Shown: one piece after another, positions 25,075 to 37,500 of the stretch | Layout: each line of letters opens with the position of its first letter | How positions within the stretch are numbered: position 1 is the stretch's first letter | Assembly (NCBI GenBank): GCA_030323885.1 | Contig: CM059190.1 | Span: 87,829,865 to 87,893,864, forward strand | Direction: 5' to 3' | From: Branchipolynoe longqiensis | Taxonomy: Eukaryota; Annelida; Polychaeta; Phyllodocida; Polynoidae | DNA length: 64,000 nucleotides | Notes under the pieces: model-generated | Told to the model about the DNA's origin: nothing | The model's database searches: none | Seen by the model: the letters and a program-made list of their open reading frames with translations, nothing else | Program-made: the position numbers and the translations under genes

Positions 25075-25245
25075 CAACTCGGCACTATTAGGATAGGGAA
25101 AGGACTGGTTGGCTCAGTGTCAGGATAATGTGACTGAGTGGGATATCAGGTCATTGTGCTGGAGGCCTGGTCACCCAGTGCAACAAACAATATAAGGTTG
25201 CCATGAGTGCGCACTGTCACAAGTCGGTACCCTTCTTGATATGCT
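25075..25245 (+). mobile_element. SINE 3' part just upstream of ARHGAP19 exon 1
   Basis: ctcggcactattaggatagg through tcacaagtcggtacccttc, ending about 45 bp before the exon 1 acceptor. The open frame of exon 1 runs back to its edge. Confidence 0.75.
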
Positions 25246-25290
25246 CTCACCCTACAAATGCTGTATAGTGCCCATTTCATGCCCTTTCAG

Positions 25291-25541
25291 CCCGGCCCGT
25301 GCCGCCGCCCGCCCCGCTCCCATGTCGTCGCTGGGCCCGGAAGTGGCCGCCGACCTCCGCCAGGTGACGCGCCTGCGCAACGCGGACAGCGCCAAGTTCC
25401 GGACGCTGTGTCACATGCACCTGTCGTTCCTGCTGGACCTGGACGGCGCCTCGCTGGAGGACATCCTCAGCGAGGACGGCGAGGCGAAGGGCCCCAAGAA
25501 GTCGCACAACTTCCCGCACTTCGGCAGGAAGAAGTCCAAAG
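25291..25541 (+). CDS. ARHGAP19: ARHGAP19 exon 1 (first exon found)
   Basis: A pyrimidine-rich acceptor (gccctttcag) precedes 25,291, and the exon ends at a GTGAGT donor at 25,542, phase 1. ATG 25,322 starts MSSLGPEVAADLRQVTRL, which aligns with the pre-GAP segment of ARHGAP19 (KPEIFTELVVSNITRL type). The frame is also open upstream to 25,241, through the end of a SINE, so an earlier coding or 5' UTR exon is possible. An upstream coding exon would have to end in phase 2. The exon ends in a Lys-rich stretch (HFGRKKSK). It is very GC-rich. Confidence 0.75.
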
Positions 25542-28500
25542 GTGAGTGCCGCGGTTCGCCACCCATGATTGTAGTAGTGTAGTGTAATGATGGTGTCCTC
25601 TTGAATGAATTGTGGGAGTATTAAAAGTATTATGTACAAAGAAAGACCGACTACTTTCCAGTTAAAGCATCACTGATCTATATGCAGACTATGCGGGTGA
25701 GGGTTCCTATTTCTGCCGCTGGCGACACCTGCGCACAGCCAACTCCAGTATTTTACATATAAAATTAAGGCTACGAAAAACAAGTAACAATCAAAGGCGT
25801 AAAAGTTGCAGAGGGGATCGCAGTAACATGATATGAGACGCCAAGAAGACCCCCCCCCCCCCATATTTATTCTACGCAATTTACACCCATGTCACGTTTA
25901 TATCTGCTATATAAGTTAGGTTTGTGGGATAAGATATAGGTAATTGCTTTGGTTCCGGAAATGTGCTGCTTTCATGTGGCTATCAAATTGGTTTAAGATT
26001 TAATATCCATCTTGTGTTACCCGGTGGTGTATGTCGCAAGGGAAACAAAAACACTCAGGAATGAGAAATTGTCGATTTTCGGCGGAAACCCGATTTTCGG
26101 CGGAAATCACGATTTTCTTCTTGGTTTCCTCTCATACGCTTGACACTGTCTAATGTACTGTCTAATTTACCAGAAGTCAGATTTTCCCCCCATTTTTGTT
26201 GTTGGAAGCGACTCCAAGCGTTGCTGTTTATTGTCTATTAGGATGCCAAGGGAGACAATTACATCTATGGCTGTTTTTCTCGTTTCTTAAAGCTGCATAA
26301 TCCAACGAAAACATACTAATTTTCTAAACCAACGCATTTACATAGAATTAATCCTACCTATTCAACTTAGATACTGGTGCACTCATTGCAATTTGGTTCT
26401 GCTGCACTACGCTGCTACGCTCGAACATGGGTAAAGAAAGCACATGTCCAGCATTTCTGTGTGCATGCTAAAATTAATGTTCTATGTTATAGCACTTAAA
26501 ATATCACAGTTAAAGTTGCATAGTCCGACGGTCTCGAGTTGCTGTCATTTTATTAGACTAATATATTAGGTTGATCGTTATTATCTATCTTACTTTAGTT
26601 GAAAGTAACTTAATTCTAATGAGGTTCTTTGGAGATATTTGAAGTGAAAACATGCCAAATTAATTTGAGGAAGCACATCAATATTCTTATGCCACAGGTT
26701 TCAGCAGTAAAAGGTTCTATTAAATTGGCTCAGTATCCACTTTTATGCAGCAAAAAAAATGCTTAATATAGTGCACCACTGTGTGGGTTGGATATGTAGG
26801 ATCAAATCTAGGATAGTGTTTTTTTTGTTTTTTTTTAAATTTGATGCTTTCATTCAGGGATGAAGGATCTCCGCGATTTCGCAGATTTTTGCGATTTTGT
26901 ACTTTTATATTTACCGATTAACGTTAAGCAAAATGCTCAGGAATCCAGATGTGCATGACAATTTGGTAGTTCGAATCCCATTCTTGAATGACCTTACATG
27001 TTGCTAGAACATGAAACCCAAACAAGAACGAGTTAGATATAGGCGATAATATAGGCACAACCGGGATAGTTGAAACCTGACTTCTGGCATTTTGTCTCGT
27101 GATTCCCTGACAATGCTAATTCTATGGGGGAAATCCGCATATTCGCGGATATCCGCCTTCGGTATAATAATCTCGGCTTGATTTCCGGGATATATGCTGG
27201 AGACCACATTCATCTCGTTCATTGGATTGCAGCTTTAAAATATTTCCTCTTTAAAGATAAGTTATTTCAAATGAAGGAAAGTGTAATGATTAATCTATTA
27301 TAGTTATCTTAATAACAAATCAAACAAATTAGTATAAGCTCCCAGACGGACGGGATGGCCGAATGAGTTGCGTCCGTCTCCCGCGTTGGTAGATCGTGGG
27401 ATTCGAACCCTGGTCGAGTCAAACCAATGATTTAAAAATTTATACTTGTCGCTTCCTAGCCAGGCGCTCAGCATTATTAGGATAGGTCAAGGACTGGTTG
27501 GCTCAGCGTCAGGATAATATGACTGGGATATCGGGTCATGGTGCTGGCGGCCTGGTCTCCCAGTAGGGCAGCACTATGAAGTTTCAATGTGTGCGCATTC
27601 AGAAGTCGGTACCCGTTATGATATGACCTTACATGTTGCCAAAACGTAAAACTTGAACAACGAACAACCAAGCAAGGCTGGCGGACTGACCGCGTAGAGT
27701 GGCCGTGTCTGACCGTGTTCACGGTCGAGTGGTGTTGGCATGCACCAATCGGGTATCACCTACAGTAATTAGTAAAAAGCCAAGCAGGCGTGTCAACATT
27801 GACAATAGACCGCGGTTCACCCTCAATACACACTGCCGACATAATGGGTTTAAGCGCTTACATAAACTCGGGCACGCAGCATTGTCGCCCTACATGTCAC
27901 TGCGCGCCCGGTCGATCACCTGTTGGATGGGTTTTGTGTTGGGAGAACAATTAAAAAGCCCTGCTGACGCTAATGACGTCATGTCATGCGGAACGCTCAT
28001 TACACCTGACTGCGCGCGCCTTCTGGTGTCGCTACGGCGAACCACCGCCAGGCGGCAGCACCTCGCCTTGGTCTTACTGTGGGTGGGTGCATATTATATA
28101 TGATTGGTTGTTGTGGTTTTACGTCCTGGCAACATCTAAGTTCATATCAGGACGGGTACCGACTTGTGACAGTACGCACTCATGGCGACTTTTTAGTGCT
28201 ATCCCACTTTGAGACCAGACCACCAGCACCATGACCTGATATCCCATACAGTCACTTTTATTTTTTTAAATTTTGGTACATTAGTTGTTTAAAGTTGCAT
28301 ACTCCGATGGTTTTGAATTTCTGTATTTTTTCTGAGATAAATATATTAGATCAATCACAAGTATCTACTTTACATTAGTTCAAAGTTACTTTTATTTTAA
28401 ATGGTGAACTTTTTAGATATTTCGAGTGCAAACATGGAAAATTAGTTGCCAAAACTCTGACACCATAGACTTCTGCAGTAACATGTTCTGTTAAATTGAC

Positions 28501-31500
28501 TCAGTATTGCCTTCTACGCAGAAACAAATGCTTAATAAGTGCATCAGTATCTAAGTTAGATATGTAAAATCAAATCTAGATAATTGGTTTGGTTTTGAAA
28601 ATTTGATATTTCATCGGACTATGCAGCTTTAAGCATGAGAAATTTCAATCGTGGACGATTAGTCTTCCTCATTCCACTGCTCCTTGTCCTATCCTAATAA
28701 TGCGGAGCACCTGGCTAGGAAGCGACAAGTATCAATTTTGAAGTCATAGGTTTGACTCGACCAGGATTCGAACCCATGATCTACCAACACAGGAGACAGA
28801 TGCTCTAACTCATTTGGCCATCCCATCTGGTTAATCCATTATCCTGACATTAATCACATTATCCTGACACTGAGCCAACCAGTCCTTGCCATAGCATAAT
28901 AATGCCAGGAAGCGACAAGTATCAATTTTCATTGTCATTGGTTTGACTCGAATCCCACCATCTATCAAAACGGGAGACCGGCGCTCAACTCTTTCAGTCA
29001 ATCCGTCTGGTATATATGTGTGTACCTATGTATATGTGTGTATGTATATATGTGTATCTATACAGTATATGGGTGTCTGTACATGTGTGTGTCTATGGAT
29101 GTATGTATACATGTATGTATGTATACATGTATGTATGTATACATGTATGTATGTATGTATACATGTATGTGTGTATACATGTATGTATACATGTATGTAT
29201 GTATACATGTATGTATACATGTATGTATGTATACATGTATGTATGTATACATGTATGTATGTATACATGTATGTATGTATACATGTATGTATGTATGTAT
29301 ACATGTATGTATGTATACATGTATGTATGTATACATGTATGTATATCTATCTATGTTGAAATCAATATACCTTGTACATACACCATTCCACCACAAACAG
29401 ATCTGGCCGGCTATTGTTAAGCACTAATTTGCTTTGATTCCAATCGCAATCGCCCCCCGCCACTTGGTGTGTCCTGGTCCAGGTGTTGGACCCTGGTGGG
29501 AGGGTAGAGTGGGGGGCGAGGGGGGGGGGGCTTTCACACCTGGGGGTGCACTGCCTGGACAAGGGCTTGAACGCCACAGCTGGCCCGCACTGGGCAGGCC
29601 GTGGAGGGAGCGGGTGAGGGGTTCGTGAGGTGGTGGGTGAGGCGGTCATTAAGTGAGTGCGCGCGCAGAGCAAGTTGTTACACAGAGGACGGCGTCATGG
29701 GTTCCAACATGGGCAAATACAAACCGGCAGGCGGGCAGCGGGCGGCACAGGGACCGGGACAGGACCGGGGACAGACCCGACACCCCGCCGGCACCAGCCA
29801 CAGGAAGATACACAGCAAGCACAGTCAGCCACCCAGCAGGGCCTTCTCACAATGTATGTGTATTTATGTGTGTATCTATGTGTATGTATACATACATTGG
29901 GGGATGGGGAAGAAGACAAGGTGGATAATGGAAGAGGTGGAATGGACAGGCCTAGGGTTCGGCAAGTCCCTGAACGTAGTTGACAAGAACAAGCGGACGT
30001 GGAGAATACTGGGTGCAAAGTCATCTGTGGTGCTCCAACAACGCTCACTGTTAGAGGATTGATGGTTTTGTGTGAGAGTGTTTGTGTATGTATATATGTG
30101 AATGTGTGTGTGTGAATGCAATGAATGTGTTTTTGCATAGTTGTTTTGTGTCCTTGTCTAACAAAACCAACAATTTTGTATATTATGAAAAAAAAATTTA
30201 TTGTATGATGCGCTAGTTCAATTTTGTGCTTTCTAAACTTACGTCGATTGTTTGATTTGATGGGGTTATAGACGCGTTGTTATCAATCACAAATTTAGGC
30301 ATTGTAGAATTTGAGGGTAAATTGGCACCGCGCTTTAGTATGGATGTAGTTTGGTAATAATGCTGTGAGCCGGTGTGAAGATATGACTGATGTGGCAGGT
30401 ATGACTGACATGGCAGGTAGGACTGACATGGCAGGTAGGACTGCCGTGGCAGGTAGGACTGACATGGCAGGTAGGACTGACATGGCAGGTAGGACTGACG
30501 TGGCACATGGCTGATGTGGCACGTATGACTGGTGTGGCAGGTAGGACTTCTTCTACATAATTATCTCCATTCATTGGGTTTTCTGATTTTGTTCACCTAG
30601 GTGACCGCAGTGAGATGATGCTACTCCATCTGGATTTTGAGTGCGTGGAAAACATTGAGGTTCTCATCCGCTTTCTGAACCGACCTGAAAGTAAGTATGC
30701 GCCGCCCCACGTAACCAAGTGAATGTCAGTTAGCTCCGGAGTGCCCGCGCCATGCATACCAGTGTCGCAAAGACCTTTTCTGTGATATGTTGCACAGTCA
30801 GATAAAAGCATCACTTTTTTTTTTTAAAGCAAAGCATTTATCTAGATTTGAGTCCACGTAGATACTGGTGTACTTAATCAGTATTTGTTAGTACCTAAAA
30901 GGTAATGTTGAACCCTGTTGGGGTCAGCATTTTGACAAGCATGCTATTAATTTGGCATGTTTGCTCTTAAAATATCTCCCAAGTTACTCAGTTTAAAGCT
31001 AAAGTAAGGTAGATTATAACAACAACAATCAATATATTTATCTTTGGGGAAAAAATTAAAAAAAACTCAAAACCATCGGATTATGCAGTTTTAAATATAC
31101 CCATCCAGAAGAGGTAAACATCAAATTATTCATGCTACTGTCGCAAAACATTTGTGTATGGTATATTATATGTACCCAGCCAGAAAGGGTAAATAATCCC
31201 AAATAATCCATGCTACTGTCATCAAACTTTCTGTATGATGAAGTCAAAAAGTGTAAATATTTTCAAATTGTGCACGATATCCCAAAGACCTACATATTAT
31301 GTTAAATGTGCCCAACCCTCGGGCCTGCAATACAAATTGAAATGATTTCCCGGTTTTACCATGGCCATCAGGGGGTCTATTTCCTCTCATAGCAATGGAA
31401 GATTTCCAAGAAGTCAAGTTTCCGCTTTTGTTGTTTGTGAGTCAGGACACAGTTTTCCAATTTTACACTGAGAATGCAAAGGTTCCCGTGCTCACAACCA

Positions 31501-34500
31501 CCTGACTCTTTCTCACAGATCTGGCGGTCGAAGGCCTGTTCCGTAAGTCGGGGCAGCTGAGCCGGCAGCGTGTTCTGCGAGACAAGCTTGTGTCAGGCGA
31601 GTCGCTGGAGTCAGAGTTGGAGTCCGGGGCCTACACTGCACATGACTGCGCCAATCTGCTCAAAACCTTCCTGGGGGAGCTCACTGAACCGCTCCTCATT
31701 GAAAAGCACTTCTCCATCTACTGCAAAATACCCGGTGAGCCAAAAAGCTTGAGTGAATGCGAGCAAATAAAGAGTACCCAGTGAATATAAAGAAGAATGA
31801 TAGGGGGTAGACAAAGAATACCTGGTGGGTGTAAACAAGGGTGATACGGTGTAAACAAAGAATACCCGGTGAATATAAAGAAGATATGGTGTAAACAAAG
31901 AATACCTGGTGAGTATAAAGAAGAATGATAAGAGTAAATAAAGAATACCTGGTGAGTACAAAGAATAATGATAAGGAGTAGACAAAGAATACCTGGTGAG
32001 TATAAACGATGATGATAAACGGTAAACAAAGAATACCCGGTGAGTATAAAGAAGAATGATAATGAGTAATACCTGGTGAATCTAGACACCTTTCAATGTT
32101 TATAAACATTGTGTGTGCGCGTGCACATTAACAGAAATGCAGAATCCTAACCTTATAAATTTAATATAATCTTTCCGTTGAATATGTTTTCTGTATGTGT
32201 GCCAAGCGGTTTGTTTCTAGTTGGTGTGGTTTTAGAGATATTTCACCTTTTCTCTATGAAGATTGCTCATAGCTATTGAGTTGGCAGTGTGACAGTGTGT
32301 GGTCCTGCAGCCAAGCTGCACGCACACTGACCTAAATACCTATGCTGACGTCATATGAAATAGCCCTATAGACAAGAATGATATGGGGTAAACAAAGAAT
32401 ACCTGGCGAGTATGAACAAGAATGACCCATAATGTACCCTGCTATTGTCGGTGTTATGACGTGACCTATTTCCTGACCCGCCCCTCCAGACATGGTGACT
32501 GCCGACACGCTGTCACGTGACCGCAGCCTACTGGAGACCCGGCAGATGGCGACTGCGCAGCTGCTGGTGCAGCTGCTGAGACGGGAGAATGCGGCGCTGC
32601 TCAGGGCCCTGCTCGCCCTTCTCCACCAGGTGGCGCACACGCCCGGCAACCTGATGACGTCAGAGACGCTGGGCACCATGTTCGCCCCGCACCTCCTTGT
32701 ACCCCGCAGGGTGAGTCCGCGTTTCCTGGCACTAAGTGACAGCAGCAGAGGCCGCCTGCCTACTCTCTGATTGGCTGCTTCTATGTGGTTAAAACTTACA
32801 ATGTAAATTGCAGTGCTTCATCAATAATACTTACAGGGTCCGTACAGACATTGCCAAATTTCGAGGCCATGAAAGGCCTTGAATTTTAATGTATTTTGGG
32901 TAATTAGTCTTGAAACTGAAAGGCTTTGAATACCATTAAACTGTCCCCACTGATCTAAATTAGTTTCAAATCTTCATTAGTTTTTTTCCCTGAAATCGAA
33001 ATGAAAATAGTCTTGAATTCTTTCAAAAACAGCCTTGGAAAGCCTTGAAATAGATTTGAATTCCATATCTTCACATGTGTAAGAACATTGCAATAGGTAA
33101 ATAATTACTGTGTCTGTATGTGTTGCGTTTACCAAGATGTTTTGCTTTGATCATAGATGAGTGCAAATGAGCTCCAACAACTAACGAGTCACACAACGCG
33201 TGCAGTGGCCTTCCTGATAGAACACGGACTGGAGATCTTCAAGGTACAGTCAAACACTGCAGGTGTTACCCACTGAAAATAGTTGCCTTTAGGGATAGGC
33301 AAAAATGACGTCCTCTCATGAAGAAAAAGATAATTAAAAGCCCTAAAATATTTACCTTCATCGCAGTTTAAACATCTTTTAAAACAAGTGTTCCTTTCAT
33401 GCAATAGTGTGTTTACACTGATTTGTTATACCTGATTGATATGTCTGAAGCCGAGATTCATTACTGTCGTAGTCTGGCGTGCAACATGAGACATGGGTCA
33501 TGCATAAATAGTGCGCCTTCAAGTGGTACGATTTCCCAAATGCGCTAAGTGGTGAGTTTTTCTGGTGCGGTAAAAGTAATAAAAGCACTGTTACAAATGA
33601 CCTCAGGTGTTGCTAGGACACAAAAGCCCAATTCACTGAGCTTTTGCAGTGGAAAGCTCCTGAATTTGCATACGAAATTGTGACATTACGCAAATGCAGT
33701 CTCCTTCGACAATGCACACAATTACGCCCTGATGTAATAATCACTTGCATAGCCGTACCATTGTTTCAATATGCCTGTCATACACCATACACAGAATAAT
33801 CCGGCCACGCGTTAATGGAATCTTGTGTGCTTCTTACTTCGGCCAGGTTCCCACTGCGTTGATGCGCGACATCACAGCCTACTGGGAGCAGATGGAGGAG
33901 GCCTCCGACAGTCGCCAAGGCAATGTGGAGGACATGGACGGCACGCCCTGCCCCCACAAATACCGGGTACAGTCTCCCCCTGCCTTAATTATCTACAGTT
34001 AATCTTTGGGTCAACCAACCAACAAACTTAGGGGTGGCAATATCGAGGCTTTATAACAATATCATGGCTAATTAGCTTTGTTTTGTGTAATGGGAGATAA
34101 TAGTAGTCTGGAAATGCCACAGTTCTTTAGAAATATGTTATTTATGCTTTTGTTATTGTTGTTCCCCCTACCCTTTTGCCCTGCCTTTATCCCCCAAGAG
34201 AATGAATCTGTAAAGGTTCAGTATCAGTACCAAAGGATTGCAGGTGTGTTTACTGTGCCCGGAAACCCTGGAGTTGAGTGCTAGGTCCCTCACGGCAACC
34301 TCACACAGGGGACATGCAGGTCTGGTTTACCGTGTCCACTCCGGAGTTCTTCTCTCTACGCTTCTTTAGTCGGCTGTACGCTGAGCAAATGCAAATTAAT
34401 GGTTAAAATGTGTTGCTCGGCATCTATGACTTTGTCCTATGTAGCATACAAATCTAATCGGTACATCATACCATGTCAAACCGCACGCATATAGGAAGCC

Positions 34501-37500
34501 GGAGGACGTATTTGTCCCCTCCTTGGTTGAATTGGTAAGAGCGCTGGCTTCATGTGCGAACGGTCGATGGTTTGAAACCCGGTCACTGGCCGAGTCAAAC
34601 CGATGACTTACTAAATTTATATTTGTTGCTACCTAGCCTGGCACTCTGCATTAATAGGATAAGGCAAGAACTGGTTAACTCGGTATCAGAATAATATTAC
34701 TGGATGATAATATTGAGTCATTGTGCCAGTAGTCTGGTCTCCCAGTGGGGCAGCACTATGAAGTCACCATGGATGTGCACTGTCACAAGTCAGTGCTCAT
34801 CCTAATGTTGTAGATATGCTAGGATGTAAAACCCCAACAAGCAAACAGTTAGTTTGCCAACATTTGGACAATATGTTGTTTTGCTCCGCCTACAGAAGCA
34901 TCTGGATCCGGACGCACTGCGAACCACAGTCACGTTCGTGGACCGGCAGGCGCTGCAGCGGGCAGGCACGCAGACCGACACGCAAGTGGAGCTGGCGCAG
35001 CTTTACGCACACATCAACTCAATGCCGGAATCCGCGAAAAAGCGGAAACTACTAAAACAGGTTAGTGAAATTTGTGTGTGAATGCAGAATGTAATAGACC
35101 CTGCCAGTTAAGCTAGTGACATCTATCGGCAGAATCTGGAACCACTCTATTCGGGTACATTCCCCCGAGTGCTTATGATTTCACATGCTATATCTCCGTA
35201 ATGAATAGTGGGAAAAATATTAAAATTCCTGATTATATTCAGATATTCATATCGCAACAGGATTCAAGCTCTTATCCTTGTGATGTATATATTTAAAAAA
35301 AGACAATTATATTGTATTTTTCTTCTGGAATTTAACCGCCGCTCTCTTCACGCATTACACCTCACCAGTTAAGCTAGTGACATCTATTGGCAGAATCTGG
35401 AACCACTCTATTCGGGTACTTTCCAGCTTAACTGGCGGGGGTCTATTAGTTATCCACTACTGCTGATTAGGCTGGCTATAAGCCTGTATCAGGATGTCTA
35501 TGGCACATCGTATGTATCCTGGTTATCACCCGTCCAAGTACTGACGAGGCGCAGTGGTGTTTAATGTTGGTGATCAGATGAGAACCGATGTTTCCGCCAT
35601 GACATTGACCGTTAGTGAACGTGTTATTAGTAATGTTGCTGGACTTTGCGTGCACAGTTTGCAGCACCTTATCTTTCGCACTCACAATTTAATTGGTTAG
35701 TTTCAGACAAATTCTCTTATATTTGTAGTTTAGGACATGTACAAATTCAGTTTGCTATATTTACCTACTCCTTCGAATGATTCCAAACTAACCAGCTTCC
35801 TTCATAAACAGTTTAACCGTGCGAACGGTATGGGCACACCAATGGCTGTAGGAAAACACAAGCGGAGCAAGTCGCTCAGCGAGTCGATAAAGGTAAGATA
35901 AACTTGCCAAGTGTGCATTTGGCATGTACGTCTTTAACAAAAAAAAGTGTACTGTTCTAAATATTCAGGAAATCAATGAAAGCCTGAAGAGATCTTCATG
36001 TTTTCACTTATTTCCACCAAAAAGCAAGCACGCTTTCATAGGCTTTAGCACTGGCAGAGATTCGCAGAAAAAAGTTACCAAAACTAAAATTTCCGCTTTA
36101 AAAAGATTTGACAAATATTCACTGATATTGTTTTTCAAAGAAATTTTTCGTTCCCCTATTTGCTCATTCTTTTTCTACTGTACATTCTCACCAGGTTGGC
36201 ACTTTATAATTATATGCTTCAACCATGCCTTACTAAACTTGCTGGTATTTGAATCCTTGCCATTTTGCACAGAAAATGGTTGGGCGCAGTAACCACAAGC
36301 GGCGGGGGTCTGGGAACGCGGCGTCGGCAGCCGAGGCTCTGTCTTCAGCCGGCAGCGGCGTCCCACCGGCCGGCCACCAGTCAGCACCCACCGTCATACA
36401 GGTAGGCGTCTGTCATCCGCACACTGCCAACGGGCTGTTGATATTCATGGATGGTGATCTTCACATTTTCGCTGTTTTTTTTTGTTTTTTGGGGGGCATA
36501 AAAAAGCGGTCGGCCCCTCATAGGTTCAGCACTCACTGCATGATAACATCTGATGTCCAGCATGCTTTTTTTAGTTACACCAGGGTTCGTACAATCTTTA
36601 AAAGGCCTTAAATTTGAAAAGGCCTTGAAAATTAACTAAATGTGCCGAAAAACCATTGAATTTTTAGATTGATTAAAGTCCGATTCGAAAGCAGCTGTGA
36701 TTTCATTTGTTTTCGTTATCAGCTGCATCAATGAAACATCGACCAATGACAGAATCACAATACGTCAATTCTGAGCATTAGCATGGTATATTTAGGTTCA
36801 CATTATCATAGCTACAATACTTCTTTTGCTTGATAAAATTAGCATGGTATATTTAGGTTCACATTATCATAGCTACAATACTTCTTTTGCTTGATAAAAA
36901 TAGCATGCATGATATAAGACCATAAGGAATTGACATGTATATAATCATTATAATGTCATATCTTTTCGGCCTTACAAAAATGAATTTCTTACCTGAAAAG
37001 GCCCTAAAATGGCTTTAAATTTGGTTGCACATTTCACTCATCCCTGATCGTGTGGCATGCACTCAGACATCAGCTGCATTTATTTTAACTGACTTATTTT
37101 AAGTGTCGTCTGCAATAGTCTTAAATAAGGTTATTTGCTCTTTGAGACACTGGAACGCCAGGTATTCTGGTCCACTGGTTGTCTTCATTGTAAGTGGTGT
37201 TCTATATGATGGGTTCCCTGAACTAAGGCGTACCTAGGCACTTGTCATATATGGCATTATTTGAAGATCAACTCCGCGTTCGTATCGTGGCATCATTTTT
37301 TAAGACTTAAATTAATTAGGCCAGTTGATTGGTGGTTATTTAACGCCGGGTTCGTAGCAACGGCCATATTTAGGGCGAATTATCGCCTTTGCTGCTGAAT
37401 CAGCCTTAAATCATCAATTTGGTCATTTGTTTCTCAGACATTGGGCATCAATATTGAGTCTCGCTCAAGCCTTTCTATAACAGGGTGAATTAAAAAAAAA

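Larger units (their letters stand above)
25542..30600 (+). other. ARHGAP19 intron 1
   Basis: About 5 kb. It carries TTAA MITEs at 26,291-26,853 and 28,293-28,628 and SINEs at 27,345-27,675 and 28,101-29,010. It also holds a TATACATG repeat (29,040-29,345), an 18-bp minisatellite at its 3' end, and two non-repeat GC-rich islands (27,695-28,080 and 29,430-29,850). The region 25,600-26,280 shows no recognised element. Confidence 0.7.

Noticed and set aside
27699..28103. 134-codon ORF in ARHGAP19 intron 1
   Set aside because: No domain, partner exon or protein-like pattern. More plausible as a regulatory island.
28943..29427. ORFs rich in MYVCIHVC or YTYIHTC
   Set aside because: Translation of the TATACATG repeat in several frames on both strands.
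35924..36292. 122-codon ORF between ARHGAP19 exons 8 and 9
   Set aside because: Intronic. The frame passes through AT-rich sequence into exon 9 in the wrong frame, and no domain is seen.
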